Source: Diphasiastrum complanatum
Lineage: Eukaryota > Streptophyta > Lycopodiopsida > Lycopodiales > Lycopodiaceae
Length of the DNA stretch: 64,000 nt
Direction: 5' to 3'
Assembly (NCBI GenBank): GCA_029204225.1
Contig: CM055103.1
Location: 38,413,813 to 38,477,812 of the forward strand
In this document: piece after piece, positions 22,981 through 35,684 of the stretch
How the letters are laid out: every line of letters starts with the position of its first letter
Position numbering within the stretch: position 1 is the stretch's first letter
Position numbers and translations under genes: made by a program
Notes under the pieces: generated by a model
The model's input: the letters and a program-made list of their open reading frames with translations, nothing else
Databases searched by the model: none
Told to the model about the DNA's origin: nothing

Positions 22981-24003
22981 AATGTTCTTAATAATATTAG
23001 TAATAATCTCGTGTTAATTGTTGGTGAATTGTAGCCTCTTAGAATAGTTTTGTCACTGTGGAGAGGTGTTATTGAGATAGAAGATTAGGAAGTAGTAGTT
23101 TAGTGTGCTTTTATAGCTCTCCTTGGCAATCCTACTCAATAATCAGCTCATGTAGAAATGAACTCAACCTGTATAGTATACTACACAGTGAGTTCTTGGA
23201 ACTACTCCCAATCCATTTGGGGAGGCAGAGGACAATTCTCTCCAACAACACATGCTTGTTAGACTCGAGAACAAAAACATCCGTCAATTTGAAAGCAAAC
23301 TTATGATGTTATTTATCTATTTATACTTTTTTGAAAAAAATAATTAAAGATGATTTCTAATTGTTGAAATTCTAAGCTTTGATGAGTGTCAAGGTTTCAC
23401 AAATGCCACTTCATGCATGCTGTTAAATAATTACTTTTAGATTTGCATGCTGAATATCATTTGATTCACAATATGATGAGGTTCCCAAAGGGCATATTTC
23501 AAAAATTTTAAAATAAATTAATCAAAATGATAAGCTTCAAAATTAAAACGCCAATAAAATCATGGCAAGGCCATTAGGCTGAGCCATAATTGAACTATTG
23601 TAAAGGTACTTCAAAGACTATTCCCAAGCGTAAAAGATTGTCTTGGCATTTTACATTATGATTGAATTTTTCTTGTCCCATAAATTTTGGCTTCTTACAA
23701 AGTGTAAATTGTTGCACCAAATTCTTTATGAACATTTATGAGTTGTAAACTTATTTTAAAAGAAAAAAAGATAAGGGGATTTTGTAATGTGGCACATGCC
23801 GTTTTCATGAATGATAATCTACTTTCACATTTTATTTTACTACCTTGTTCCATAAAATAACTCGTGCACAAAACTAAATTAGCATTCATCAATTGCAAAG
23901 TAATAGTTGATGTGGCACACTCTCATTCGTTGAGACCAAGGCTGTTACACACTATAACATAGCTGCTCTTCAAACGAAATGAGATGTTGTTCAGCCATTG
24001 GTC
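22981..24003. other. AT-rich intergenic
   Basis: No gene or repeat family is recognised between the copia array and the SINE. Confidence 0.55.
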
Positions 24004-24011
24004 TATTACAC

Positions 24012-24202
24012 CTAACGGGGTTGGCTCAGCTGGTTAGCTTGACTTCCAAAGTTTCTTTGGTCCCAGGTTCGAGCCTTCCCTTGGAAACCAAGAAGCATTG
24101 ATCCATTACGCCTTGTATTGGTTGGGAACAAGCTTGCTGCAGCTCGTAACAAGCCTAGTTGCTCGGCTCTAGCTTCTTACAAACGAAAATGTGTAAAATG
24201 TG
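24012..24202 (+). mobile_element. tRNA-derived SINE with target-site duplication
   Basis: The 191-bp unit starts with a tRNA-like head: an A-box TTGGCTCAGCTGG and a B-box GGTTCGAGCC, spaced as in an RNA polymerase III internal promoter. A non-tRNA body follows, ending with AAAATGTGTAAAATGTG. The octamer TATTACAC flanks it at 24004-24011 and 24203-24210. It lies about 200 bp upstream of the PDF-PPR start codon. A functional tRNA is excluded because no cloverleaf with a paired acceptor stem can be drawn. Confidence 0.8.
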
Positions 24203-24401
24203 TATTACACAATTTCTTTAGGAGTGAAGTTCTTTGCATGATTTAATGCATTTCAAACAAATGTTGGATTGCATGATTTGATGCAAGTCAAACATATGAA
24301 GTAAAATGACATTCAACAAAAGAACCTTCTGTGGGTAGTGTTTACACGGTGTGGATCCTTGGTAGCCAAGCCAAGTAAAGAAAAGCAGAGCAGTCATAGG
24401 C

Positions 24402-27400
24402 ATGGCAACAACAGCAATGGCGACATCTGAAGCAGCAGCAGGAGGAGGAGGCCTTTGTTGCAGCCCCAACGGTCGTCGTCACGTCTTCCGTTCTGATCAT
24501 TCTCCTCCTCCTCATCAATCTCCAATCTTTTCGTGTCCCCGCCTCATCCTCAGAGCAACAAATGAATACGCCCTCTCATTTTCTTCTACTTCCCTCACTT
24601 GTACCGCTCTTCTTCCTCTTCCCACTAGCCGTGGTCCTCGGACGGCCATGGCGCCAGGAATTTGGATAACAAGTAGCTTGGAGGAGGAGCGTGAGAATTT
24701 AGGTCTGCTCTGTTTTCATTGATGTTCCTACTTCTTGCTCTTTTTATTAAATTTGTTATGTGTGATAGATTTAGGACTAGTTCCCCTTGCTGTGTGTGTT
24801 TGTGTTACTCTCTTGTTTCGATGTGCTGCTGCTGATGGGTTGACTATGTATGGATGGGCTTGCAATCCAAGCAGCCAGAATAGAAGAGCTTTGGAAGCAG
24901 TTTTTTCGCGATCCTTCGCAGTGGTGGGACAAACGGTTTGATAAGGTGAGATACAAACTAGTCAGACTCAGTACTCTCTACTTTCTGAGATGTTTATGTT
25001 TGTGAGATGCTGCTGGATGGACCTTACTGCCGGGTGGGTGGGTGGGTTTAATCCAGGTAAGGTAGTTTTGCTTTCTTTTGGTTTCTGGAAGAATTACATA
25101 CAACTTGCAATCCTAACAGGCACGGTGTATAGAGTGAGTGGCATTAGGTTTGGACGAATGCTTTAAATCATGGCTCTCATGAGCTTGGCTGGATGCCCGC
25201 TTGGGTTTCGCAGGGAAATCCGGAAGCTCCTAATTTCAAACACAAGCTTAGTAGGAAGGCATTATGTATTATGTATCATTCATGAGGGGGTGAGCTACGC
25301 TGGCAGCAAGTTGAGTCGCGAGAGCGGTGAAGCCTGCTACAGGGCGCCAGCCATCGGATGAATGTACATGATGTAGCAATTTGGAGATGGTCGGCTCAGA
25401 TTTGATGTACTTTTTGAGCTCCTGCAATGAGTTATAATTATTGAGCTCCTGCTATGGGCTAGGTAAATCTGCTATGGGCTAGGTAACAGGCGTGAGCAGG
25501 CCCGCTACCGTGTGTAGCAGGTGGCCTTCACGCACCGAGCCGCCCTGCGGCGAGCGTTGAAGGCTGCCTGCTACCCTGCGTGAAGGCTGCCACCCTGCGT
25601 GAAGCCTGCTACCGGGCATAATTTGCCATTTGGGCCTTTCAACTGCCTTTCAGTTGACAGGTTGTTGCATTATGGCTCTGAACGTCTGTGTTCAGAGCCA
25701 ATGAAAATGTGCCGGCTGTCCACTATTAGCCCAAATGCAAATTATGGATCAATGATACGTTTAGGCCCTCTTTGGCTAAATGCATGGCTTGGTACTATTG
25801 ACTCATAACCCTGACAAATGAAATTGTTAATAAAATTTTAAAAATTATGTCACCCAGGGCAAGGATATAATAACTTCTCATCTTGCCATTATATCCTCAC
25901 AGTGGGCATCTACTCTATAGCCAGATGTGTGATCATTCTAGTAGATTTTCTTGAAGCTATAGGCGCTGAGGTTGCATGCTCGTAATTCTTTTCAGAAAAA
26001 TCCGAAGTGTCTTGATTTCAAACATAAGACCACAAAGGAGGCGCTATGGATTGAAAATCGGTTCAATCCTCCTTGGATTTACACCAAGCTAGCTGCCATG
26101 GTACAATGTCAAGAACAGGGGCAATCTGGCTTTTCAACACCTGGAATCTCTGGTATGCTTCTATGTTTGTCATGCTCTCTTTTAGTGCCAGCGTTGGCTG
26201 CCTAAGGGCAGAGATGAATTTCCAGAGATGTTTAAAGTCACATCTACATTCCTTAATCATATTTTGCCAAAGTTCTGATGCCTGCTGGGTCAGACCATGC
26301 AGGCAGTGTAATTAGGATGGAACATCTCTGGCAGGAATTTTTCTCAAATCCATCGCAGTGGTGGGACAACAGATTTACTAAGGTGGCGTTACCAATCTTA
26401 AGCCCGTTGAAGTGACTTGTAAACTGAGGCTGTGATGATGGGTTTGGACTTATTTCAGGCTTCAGTTGTTTTGGCTAGTCACCTCTGACTTGAGACGTTT
26501 TGAATAGTGCTATGGTATTATGTATATGAAGCTGATTTGTTATGGTAGTCATCTATCTGTGATCTGTGTACTGTTATGCAGAAAAGTCCGAAATACCCGG
26601 ATTTCAAACATAAGATTACACTTGAGGGCCTATGGCTTGATGGTCGGCTGAACCCCTCTTGGGTTAAAGCAAAGATGGCCACTATGGCATTGGATCATAT
26701 AGAATCCAGTGGTGGATTGAGATCACGGTATGCATTCAATCTGAATGTGGAATGTGGATCTGGAGACTCCGGTCTGAGACTACATGTGTTCTTTGTTATT
26801 GGTCACTCAAAATTGACAGTTGTTCAAAATTCCTTATGATCATCATATGAATCATGCAGGGGTGATAAGGTGAGCAAACTCTGTCAGGAGGGACGATTGA
26901 AAGAGGCACTACACATGGTGAAGCTTATGGTCCAGCAAACTACTAAAGCTCCAATCGACGCCTATGTTTGCCTTTTGAAGGCGTGTGCCAGAGGGAAAGC
27001 CCTGGCGGAGGGCAAGCAAGTGCATGCCCTCATAGTCCAAAGTAAACTTGATTCAAACATTTTTTTAGCAAACAACCTTGTTGACATGTACTCCAAGTGT
27101 GGTAGTCTGTCTGATGCACACAAAGTATTCAGCACAATTCCCCAACGCAATGTGTTTTCGTGGACTGTTCTCATCTCAGCATATGCTGATAGCGGACAAG
27201 GTGTGGAGGCAGTTAATCTATTTCAGCAAATGCAAGAAACAGGCATAGCACCAGACAAGGTTGCATTCGTTGTTGTCCTAAAAGTATGTGCCAGGATTAA
27301 AGCCCTAGGGCAGGGCAAGCAGCTGCACTCTGACATCATAAAAAGAGGCTTTGAGGTCGATGTGATTATAGGGAGTACCCTTGTTGACATGTATGCAAAA

Positions 27401-29497
27401 TGCGGTTGCCTAGAGGATGCACGTGAACTGTTCAACAACATGAGCCAACGAAATGTGGTTTCGTGGAATGTGATGATTGCAGGATATGCACAGAATGGGC
27501 TTGGCAAGGAGGCGCTTGCTCTGTATGACCAAATGCAACAGGAAGGAGTGCAGCCAGACATTGTCACATTTGTCGTTCTCCTAAAAGCATGTGCCAGCAT
27601 TACAGCCCTGGAACGGGGCAAGAAGCTACACTCGCAGGTTATAAAGAGAGGCCTTGAGTCGGATGTGATAGTACGGAGCACTCTTGTTGACATGTATGCA
27701 AAATGCGGGTGCCTAGAGGACGCTCGTGAATTGTTCAACAACATGAGCGAACGAAATGTGGTTTCTTGGACTGTGATGATTTCGGGATATGCACAGAATG
27801 GGCTTGGCAAGGAGGCCCTTGCTCTGTACGAGCAAATGAAGCAGGAAAGAGTTCCACCAGACAAAGTCACGTTTATTGTTCTCCTCAAAGGATGTGCTAG
27901 CATAGCAGCCCTGGAACAAGGCAAGCAGCTCCACTCCCACATCATAAAAAGAGGCTTTGAGGCCGATATGATGGTAGGGAGCACCCTTGTTGACATGTAT
28001 GCAAAATGCGGATGCACAGAGGACGCCCGTGAATTGTTCAACAACATGAGGGAACGAGATGTGGTTTCGTGGAATGCCATGATTGCGGGATATGCACAGA
28101 ATGGGCTTGGCAAGAAGGCCCTTGCTTTGTACGAGCAAATGCAACAGGAAGGCGTGCAGCCAGACAATGTCACATTTGTTGTTCTCCTAAACGCATGTGC
28201 CAGTATTGCAGCTCTGGAACAGGGTAAGCAGCTCCATTCCCACATTATAAATAGAGGCTTTGAATCCGATGTGATTGTTGGGAGCTCCCTTGTTGACATG
28301 TATGCAAAATGCGGGTGCCTAGAGGACGCACATGCAGTGTTCAACAACATGAATGAACGGAATGTGGTTTCGTGGAATGTGATTATTGCGGGATATGCAC
28401 AAAATGGGCTCGGCCAGGAGGCCCTTGCTCTGTACAAGCAAATGAAGCAGGAAGGCGTGCAGCCAGACGATGTGACGTTTGTTGTTCTCCTAAAAGCATG
28501 TGCCAGCATAGCAGCCCTGGAACAGGGCAAACAGCTCCACTCCCAGATCATAAGAAGAGGCTTTGAGGCCGATATGATTGTACGGAGCACCCTTGTTGAC
28601 ATGTATGCAAAATGCGGATGCACAGAGGACGCCCGTGAATTGTTCAACAACATGAGGGAACGAGATGTGGTCTCGTGGAATGCGATGATTGCGGGATATG
28701 CACAGAATGGGCTTGGCAAGGAGGCCCTTGCTCTGTACGAGCAAATGCAGCTGGAAGGTGTGCAGCCAAACAATGTCACGTTTGTTGTTGTCCTAAAAGC
28801 CTGTGCCAGCATTGCAGCTCTGGAAGAGGGCAAGCAGCTCCACTCCCACATCATAAAAAGAGGCTTTGAGTCCGATGTGATTGTAGGTAGCTCCCTTGTT
28901 GACATGTATGCAAAATGCGGGTGCCTAGAGGACGCACATCAACTATTCAACAACATGAGTACACGAAATGTGGTTTCATGGAATGCGATGATTGCAGGAT
29001 ATGCACAGAATGGGCTTGGCAAGGAGGCCCTTGCTCTGTACGAGCAAATGAAGCAGGAAGGCGTTCAGCCAGACAATGTCACGTATATTTGTGTTCTTTC
29101 TGCATGCAGCCGTTCTGGCCTAGTAGACGAAGGTCGTCATCTCTTTGATTCCATGTGTAAAACTCACGGCGTGACACCAACCATGGAACACTATGCATGT
29201 ATGGTCGATCTTCTAGGCCGTGCAGGGTGCCTGGCTGATGCTGAGGACTTCATTATCAAATTGCCAATTCAGCCTGATAGTGTGGTTTGGATGACGTTGC
29301 TTGGCGCTGCTAGAAATTATGGCCATGTGGAAATAGGAAGACGAGCCTTCGATTGCGTCGTGAAGCTGGAACCAGAAAATGCCTCAGCTTATGTGCTGCT
29401 ATCAAATATCTATGCAGATGCCGGTAGGATGGATGAGGTAGCAAAGATAAGAAAAGAAATGAAGGACATAGGTGTGACCTGGATGCAGCTGGATTGA
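24402..29497 (+). CDS. PDF-motif/PPR fusion protein, six exons, 1126 residues
   Basis: Exons at 24402-24690, 24875-24945, 25996-26152, 26303-26382, 26582-26727 and 26860-29497 have GT/AG introns and join in one frame. Residues 1-96 form a Ser/Thr/Pro-rich basic leader typical of organelle targeting. Residues 99-155 and 178-232 are PDF motifs (PSQWWDKR...DFKHK and PSQWWDNR...PDFKHK, each with LW and PPW or PSW), known from OSB organellar single-stranded DNA-binding proteins. No OB fold is seen. Residues 250-1005 are PLS-type PPR repeats that bind RNA base by base; residues 1006-1126 form further PPR and E-motif sequence. The frame stops at 29497, before a broken DYW deaminase region. Expected role: organellar RNA binding, possibly editing-site recognition with a deaminase supplied in trans. 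The PDF exons could instead be a separate gene, but the matching phases of all five introns argue against that. Confidence 0.75.
25209..25275 (+). pseudogene. Fossil half-exon of a PDF motif inside intron 2
   Basis: After a good acceptor (GGGTTTCGCAG) the sequence reads GNPEAPNFKHKLSRKALC, clearly the second half of a PDF motif. It then loses the LW...R.NP.W part and meets an in-frame TGA. Splicing it in would truncate the protein, so it is probably skipped. It shows that the PDF exon pair was once repeated more often. Confidence 0.75.
25500..25600. repeat. GC-rich hairpin-forming insert in intron 2
   Basis: A 20-base arm at 25514-25533 (GTAGCAGGTGGCC then TTCACGC) pairs with 25554-25574 (GCGTTGAAGG then CTGCCTGCTAC) around a GC-rich loop. 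Short direct copies of CCTGCGTGAAG follow at 25575-25605. The GC content stands out sharply from the AT-rich intron around it. It is probably a small insertion of unknown type. Confidence 0.6.
26303..26727 (+). other. Second PDF motif, split over exons 4 and 5
   Basis: Exon 4 (26303-26382) encodes EHLWQEFFSNPSQWWDNRFT. Exon 5 (26582-26727) encodes KSPKYPDFKHKITLEGLWLD followed by GRLNPSWVKAKMATM. Here the PDF tripeptide is intact. Exon 5 ends in phase 2 and joins the PPR exon at 26860 as an arginine codon, which places the PDF and PPR parts in one frame. Confidence 0.85.
27011..29131 (+). repeat. Seven tandem 303-nt PPR units
   Basis: Units start at 27011, 27314, 27617, 27920, 28223, 28526 and 28829, exactly 303 nt apart. 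Each encodes about 101 residues: the end of an L motif (GKQLHSHIIKRGFE type), an S motif (LVDMYAKCGC...), a P motif (VVSWN.MIAGYAQNG) and the start of the next L motif. Units 4 and 6 share ADM...CGCTEDARELFNNMRERD; units 5 and 7 share ESDVIVGSSLVDMYAKCGCL. This shows duplication of a two-unit, 606-nt block. Unit 1 is the most divergent. By the usual PPR code (position 5 and last position) the S motifs carry S with N or D, and the P motifs N or T with D. Confidence 0.92.
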
Positions 29498-29879
29498 AGT
29501 TAATAACCAAGTGCATGCCTTTGTTGTAGGTGATGAAAGTCATCCACAAAGCAAGGAGATTTGGGCTGAACTGGATAGATTGGTGAGGTTGATGAAGGAG
29601 GCGGGGTATATATGCCTGATTTGAGCTTTGTGCTGGATGATGTGGAGGATGAGGAGAAGGAGATTGCGTTGTGTAAACACAGCGAGAAGCTGGCCATTGC
29701 TTTTGGGCTCATCAGCACGCCTCCTGGGACACCTATCCGTATCAAGAACAATCTTGGCGTGTGCGGTGACTGCCACAAAGATCATATCGAAAATTATGGT
29801 GCGTGAGATCAGTGTGATGGATGCAAACCGATTGCACCTTTTTAAGGATGGCGTCTGTTCTTGTGGAGATTATTGGTGA
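29478..29879 (+). pseudogene. Broken E+/DYW deaminase region
   Basis: Downstream of the stop, the expected C-terminus continues in three alternating frames. About 29478-29608 reads PGCSWIEVNNQVHAFVVGD, then GDESHPQSKEIW (E+). About 29612-29780 carries [12 protein letters not shown], holding the HSE zinc site, plus TPIRIKNNL and CGDC. About 29782-29879 ends with [19 protein letters not shown], the signature that names the family. Three small indels are needed, one of them in a TATATA run. Either the deaminase has been lost recently, or the assembly has small indel errors here. All residues used for zinc binding and the glutamate of HSE are otherwise present. Confidence 0.85.
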
Positions 29880-32439
<2,560 letters not shown>

Positions 32440-32575
32440 GCCTGAGAATTACATTCATAGTACAAGTCACTAGCAAGATGGGATCACTTGGATTATCCTC
32501 TTGGAAGCTAGTGAGAGATTAAATTCTACAAACTACTCAATATGGAAACATAACTAGAAAACTCTGTGTTTATCC
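32440..32575 (+). pseudogene. Copia gag N-terminal scrap
   Basis: The plus strand reads KLNSTNYSIWKHN near 32515-32555, the conserved start of copia gag (LxGSNYSxWK). It is cut off at about 32575, where a minus-strand integrase piece begins. Confidence 0.6.
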
Positions 32576-33273
32576 ATGTGACCCGCGACACTGAGTCAAT
32601 TGTTTGAAATTTATATTTGTGTAGAGCACCCACTCGTGGATTATCCACGCAAAACTATTTCTTGAAACTACTACCATCCACAACACCATCATCAACATCA
32701 ACCTTTGGAACATTTCCTTCATAAAAAATGACATCCCTACTATGACCACTTTCATAGTTGAAGGAATGTAAACTTTGTATGCTTTGCTTATCTCCCTATT
32801 TTCAACAAAAATGTCCTTTTTTGAAGAAGGATCCTGTTTAGTCCTATCATCAAGTGTAATGTTGACATAACAAGTAGATCCAAAGATTTAAAAAAAATTG
32901 ACATTCGCCCCTCCCACCCCCCCCCAAATAAAAAAAAAAAAAGAGCTTCAAAGGGTGTCTTACCTTTCAATGGAGCACTTGGCCGCCTATTGCAAAGGTA
33001 ATTTGCACATGTCCAGGCTTCACCCCAAGAGGATTTAAAAAGAATGGCACTTAACCTAATAGATTTGGCACCTTCACACAAAGTCCGATTCTTCCTCTCA
33101 TCCACTCCATTTTGTTTTGGAGTCCTGGATAGCTCCCTCTTGATCACGTGTGCATTACAAAACTCCTTGAATTTGGTTGAAATGTACTCACCACTCCTCA
33201 AGCACTTGATGTTGATGTTGAATTTGGTTGAAATGTATTCACCACTCCTCAAGCACTTGATGTTGATGTTGAA
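32576..33273 (-). pseudogene. Copia integrase fragment with tandem duplication
   Basis: The minus strand encodes SGEYISTKF, TPKQNGVDERKNRTLCEGAK, TCANYLCNRRPSAPLKGKTP and the following linker. A poly-A/C stretch at 32910-32945 disrupts the frame near FEALF. The stretch around the second catalytic Asp (normally DNGGEY) is duplicated, reading RSGEYISTKF twice with the catalytic Asp lost. Its right end at 33273 abuts the LTR of a plus-strand element, so that element probably inserted here. Confidence 0.85.
33169..33270. repeat. 51-bp tandem duplication
   Basis: Copies at 33169-33219 and 33220-33270 differ at a single position and add 17 residues to the integrase frame. Confidence 0.95.
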
Positions 33274-33850
33274 TGTGGAAAATTCAACTAGTTTAGCTGA
33301 TCTATTTTGGCAATATTGAGGCCAACATGAAATTTCAACTTAGAGATAGATTTATATTTGTCAATAAAGGCCTAAATAGTGTTTGGATGAGGTCAGATTT
33401 GGACCCGATTTCTAGTTGGCTAGATTTCATACATTGCATCTAGACTAGAATTTCTAGGCTTTTTGATGAAGTACCAAGAAGTTATCATTTAGGGCATGTT
33501 TAGCACAATTAGTAAAGTGGCATTTTGGAAGCTATAAATAGCAATACCAAACGTGGAGAAACTATCTTTGTATTCTCATTTTATGTGGAAAATTCATATC
33601 TTTTGATTCTATGTCCATCTCATGTGTATTTCTCATGATATCTTGATTTCTAGTGTGATAGAATGTCATTTTTGTTGTTGATCTTGATTCCACACGTGTG
33701 AAAGACAGTATGCTGCTGCTGTTGTACGGACAAGACAATATCATATTGGATCATAGTTCTTATGAATTCTAGCATGTGTAAATTGATGATTTCTATCTTG
33801 TAGCTAAATTTAGATGTGCATCCAAATTTGGTCAAGATCTTGTTGATCCA
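33274..33850 (+). repeat. Copia 5' LTR with TATA box
   Basis: It begins TGTGGAAAATTC and ends TTGATCCA before a degenerate primer-binding site (TATGTAATCAGAGC, 33852-33865). A TATAAATA box lies at 33533-33540. A GTACGGACA motif is shared with the LTR at 8.6-9.2 kb. Confidence 0.75.
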
Positions 33851-35053
33851 TTATGTAATCAGAGCATACTAGGTTTTGTATCAAGATTTTTACATATAGA
33901 TTTTGCTTGATTCAATATTTTTCATTTTTGGAAGAACCCTAAATTTGGTAGGATCTCTTGATTTTAAGTTGCTGGATTGTTTCAAGAGTGTGCTTCAATC
34001 TTAGTGTTAGCTAAAGTTCATCATATTGTGTTTAGATCTATTGTGATCAAGAAATCAACATTCTATGTGCTAGGATTTGCTAGAAGAGAGAAAAGGAGAG
34101 ACTAGATTGTTTCCAAACCTTTGTGATTTCTTCTTGAGTTTTTTTTGTTGATTTTCAAGAGAGTACTAAGTGCATTGGAACAAGTTTAAAGAGAAGATCA
34201 GATCATTGCAACATGGAAACCTCAAGCGGCTTCATGTTGGAAGCAATGATAGGCTTCTCTCAACAAATTATTTAACTTGGAAGGTGAGGATGGAATCTTT
34301 GCTTGAGATGAATGATTTGATCGATAATATTATAGGTGTGGAGGAGAGACCTTTGGCACCTCAAGAGAAATTGAGGTATGACAAAAGGGCAAAGAAAGCT
34401 CTACATGTGATAAAGATGAATGTGACTAATGAAGGAAGTTGGTAAGTGCTCTACATCTAGTGAAGCTTGGGAAACCTTGAAGAAGGTTTATGAGTTCAAG
34501 TTTACATCTAGGGTCCTAAACCTAAGGAGGCAAAATTTTTAAATTCTTCAAAACAAGGATGAAAGTGCTCATGCTTTTGTTTTGAGTGTTAAAGCTTTGG
34601 GTGATGAACTAGCATATATTAGTGAAAGCATTAAGGATGTGGAGCTTGTTCAAGTTGTTCTTAATGGCTTGTTGGATGATCATGCTAATTTGGTGCAATG
34701 TTTTGCTATTCAAAAGACATTGTCAAGTATGGAGGACTTGCAAGAGGTTTTGGTGGCAAAAGAGTTTAGATTACAAGCAAGAGGAGGGCATCTTCTACAT
34801 CTCAAGTTGGAGAGGAGGACGCTATGTTCTCAAAAGACAAGTTCAAGAGAAAAGGCAAAAGCAAATGGTCTAAAGGGCAAGATTAGGGTGAGCCTTTTAC
34901 TTTTGTTGGCAAGAAGAAAGATAGATCCAAGTTGTCAAAGGACATTTTGCTAGTGATTGCTTCAAGAAGAAGAGAGATCAAGGTGAGAAGGAAACCAATC
35001 TAACACTTGATGAAGATGGTGTTGATGAACAAGTTTCAAATGATGCTTTTGTT

Positions 35054-35530
35054 ATGTCATCTTGCTTGTTGGCTAATCATGAAGACATTGATCTTTGGTG
35101 TATTGATAGTGGAGCTACATCACATATGACATATCATGAGGAGTATTATTCATCATTGATGGCATTTGAAGGTGACAAAAATGTGAATTACATGGCCAAT
35201 GATGGTGAGTGTGCAATCAAAGGGATTGGCACAATTCCTATTTTCCTCTCTACTAATAGGAATGTAAATTTGAAGGATGTTTTGTTCATTCCATCTATAA
35301 CTAAGAACCTTCTTAGTGTGAGTCAAATGCTTGACAAGGGATTCAAAGTGGAGTTTGTTGGTGATGCTTGTTTGATCAAAAAGGAGGATGAATTGATTGC
35401 AAAAGGGAAGAGACAAGGTAAATTGTTCAACCTTGATGCTGTGTTGTTGCTAACCAAGTTGGATATATGGCAAAGGAGCAATTGTCAATGTAAGAAGTAT
35501 GGCACAAGAGAACGTGCATCTCAACTATAA
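35054..35530 (+). pseudogene. Copia protease and pre-integrase region
   Basis: DLWCIDSGATSHMTYHEEYY is the intact protease site. IKGIGTI, LKDVLFIPSITKNLLSVSQM and KRQGKLFNLD follow in the normal order. A frameshift lies downstream near 35480, before the integrase zinc-binding part. Confidence 0.85.
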
Positions 35531-35684
35531 GTCATTAGAGGTGATGGCAAAGAGGCAAATTGTTTTTGGTCTTCCCAATTCTTTATCAAGCATTAATCAT
35601 GTTTGTGAGCAATTTGCTTTATCAAAGTCACATAGGTAACCTTAAAAGAGATCTATATCAAGGTCAAGTAAGCCTTTTCAACTT

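Larger units (their letters stand above)
24875..26152 (+). other. First PDF motif, split over exons 2 and 3
   Basis: Exon 2 encodes EELWKQFFRDPSQWWDKRFD and ends in phase 0 at AAG|GTGAG. Exon 3 begins after TTCAG at 25996 and encodes NPKCLDFKHKTTKEALWIEN followed by RFNPPWIYTKLAAM. Together they form a full PDF motif, except that the PDF tripeptide reads LDF. The intron between them is about 1050 bp and holds a fossil copy of the second half. Confidence 0.8.

Noticed and set aside
24012-24085. A tRNA gene
   Set aside because: A- and B-boxes are present but no paired acceptor stem or anticodon arm can be drawn; the flanking duplication indicates a SINE.
27223-28905. 560-residue open frame on the minus strand opposite the PPR array
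   Set aside because: It mirrors the 303-bp periodicity of the PPR units. The codon pattern of the plus-strand repeats leaves the antisense frame open; no family is matched.
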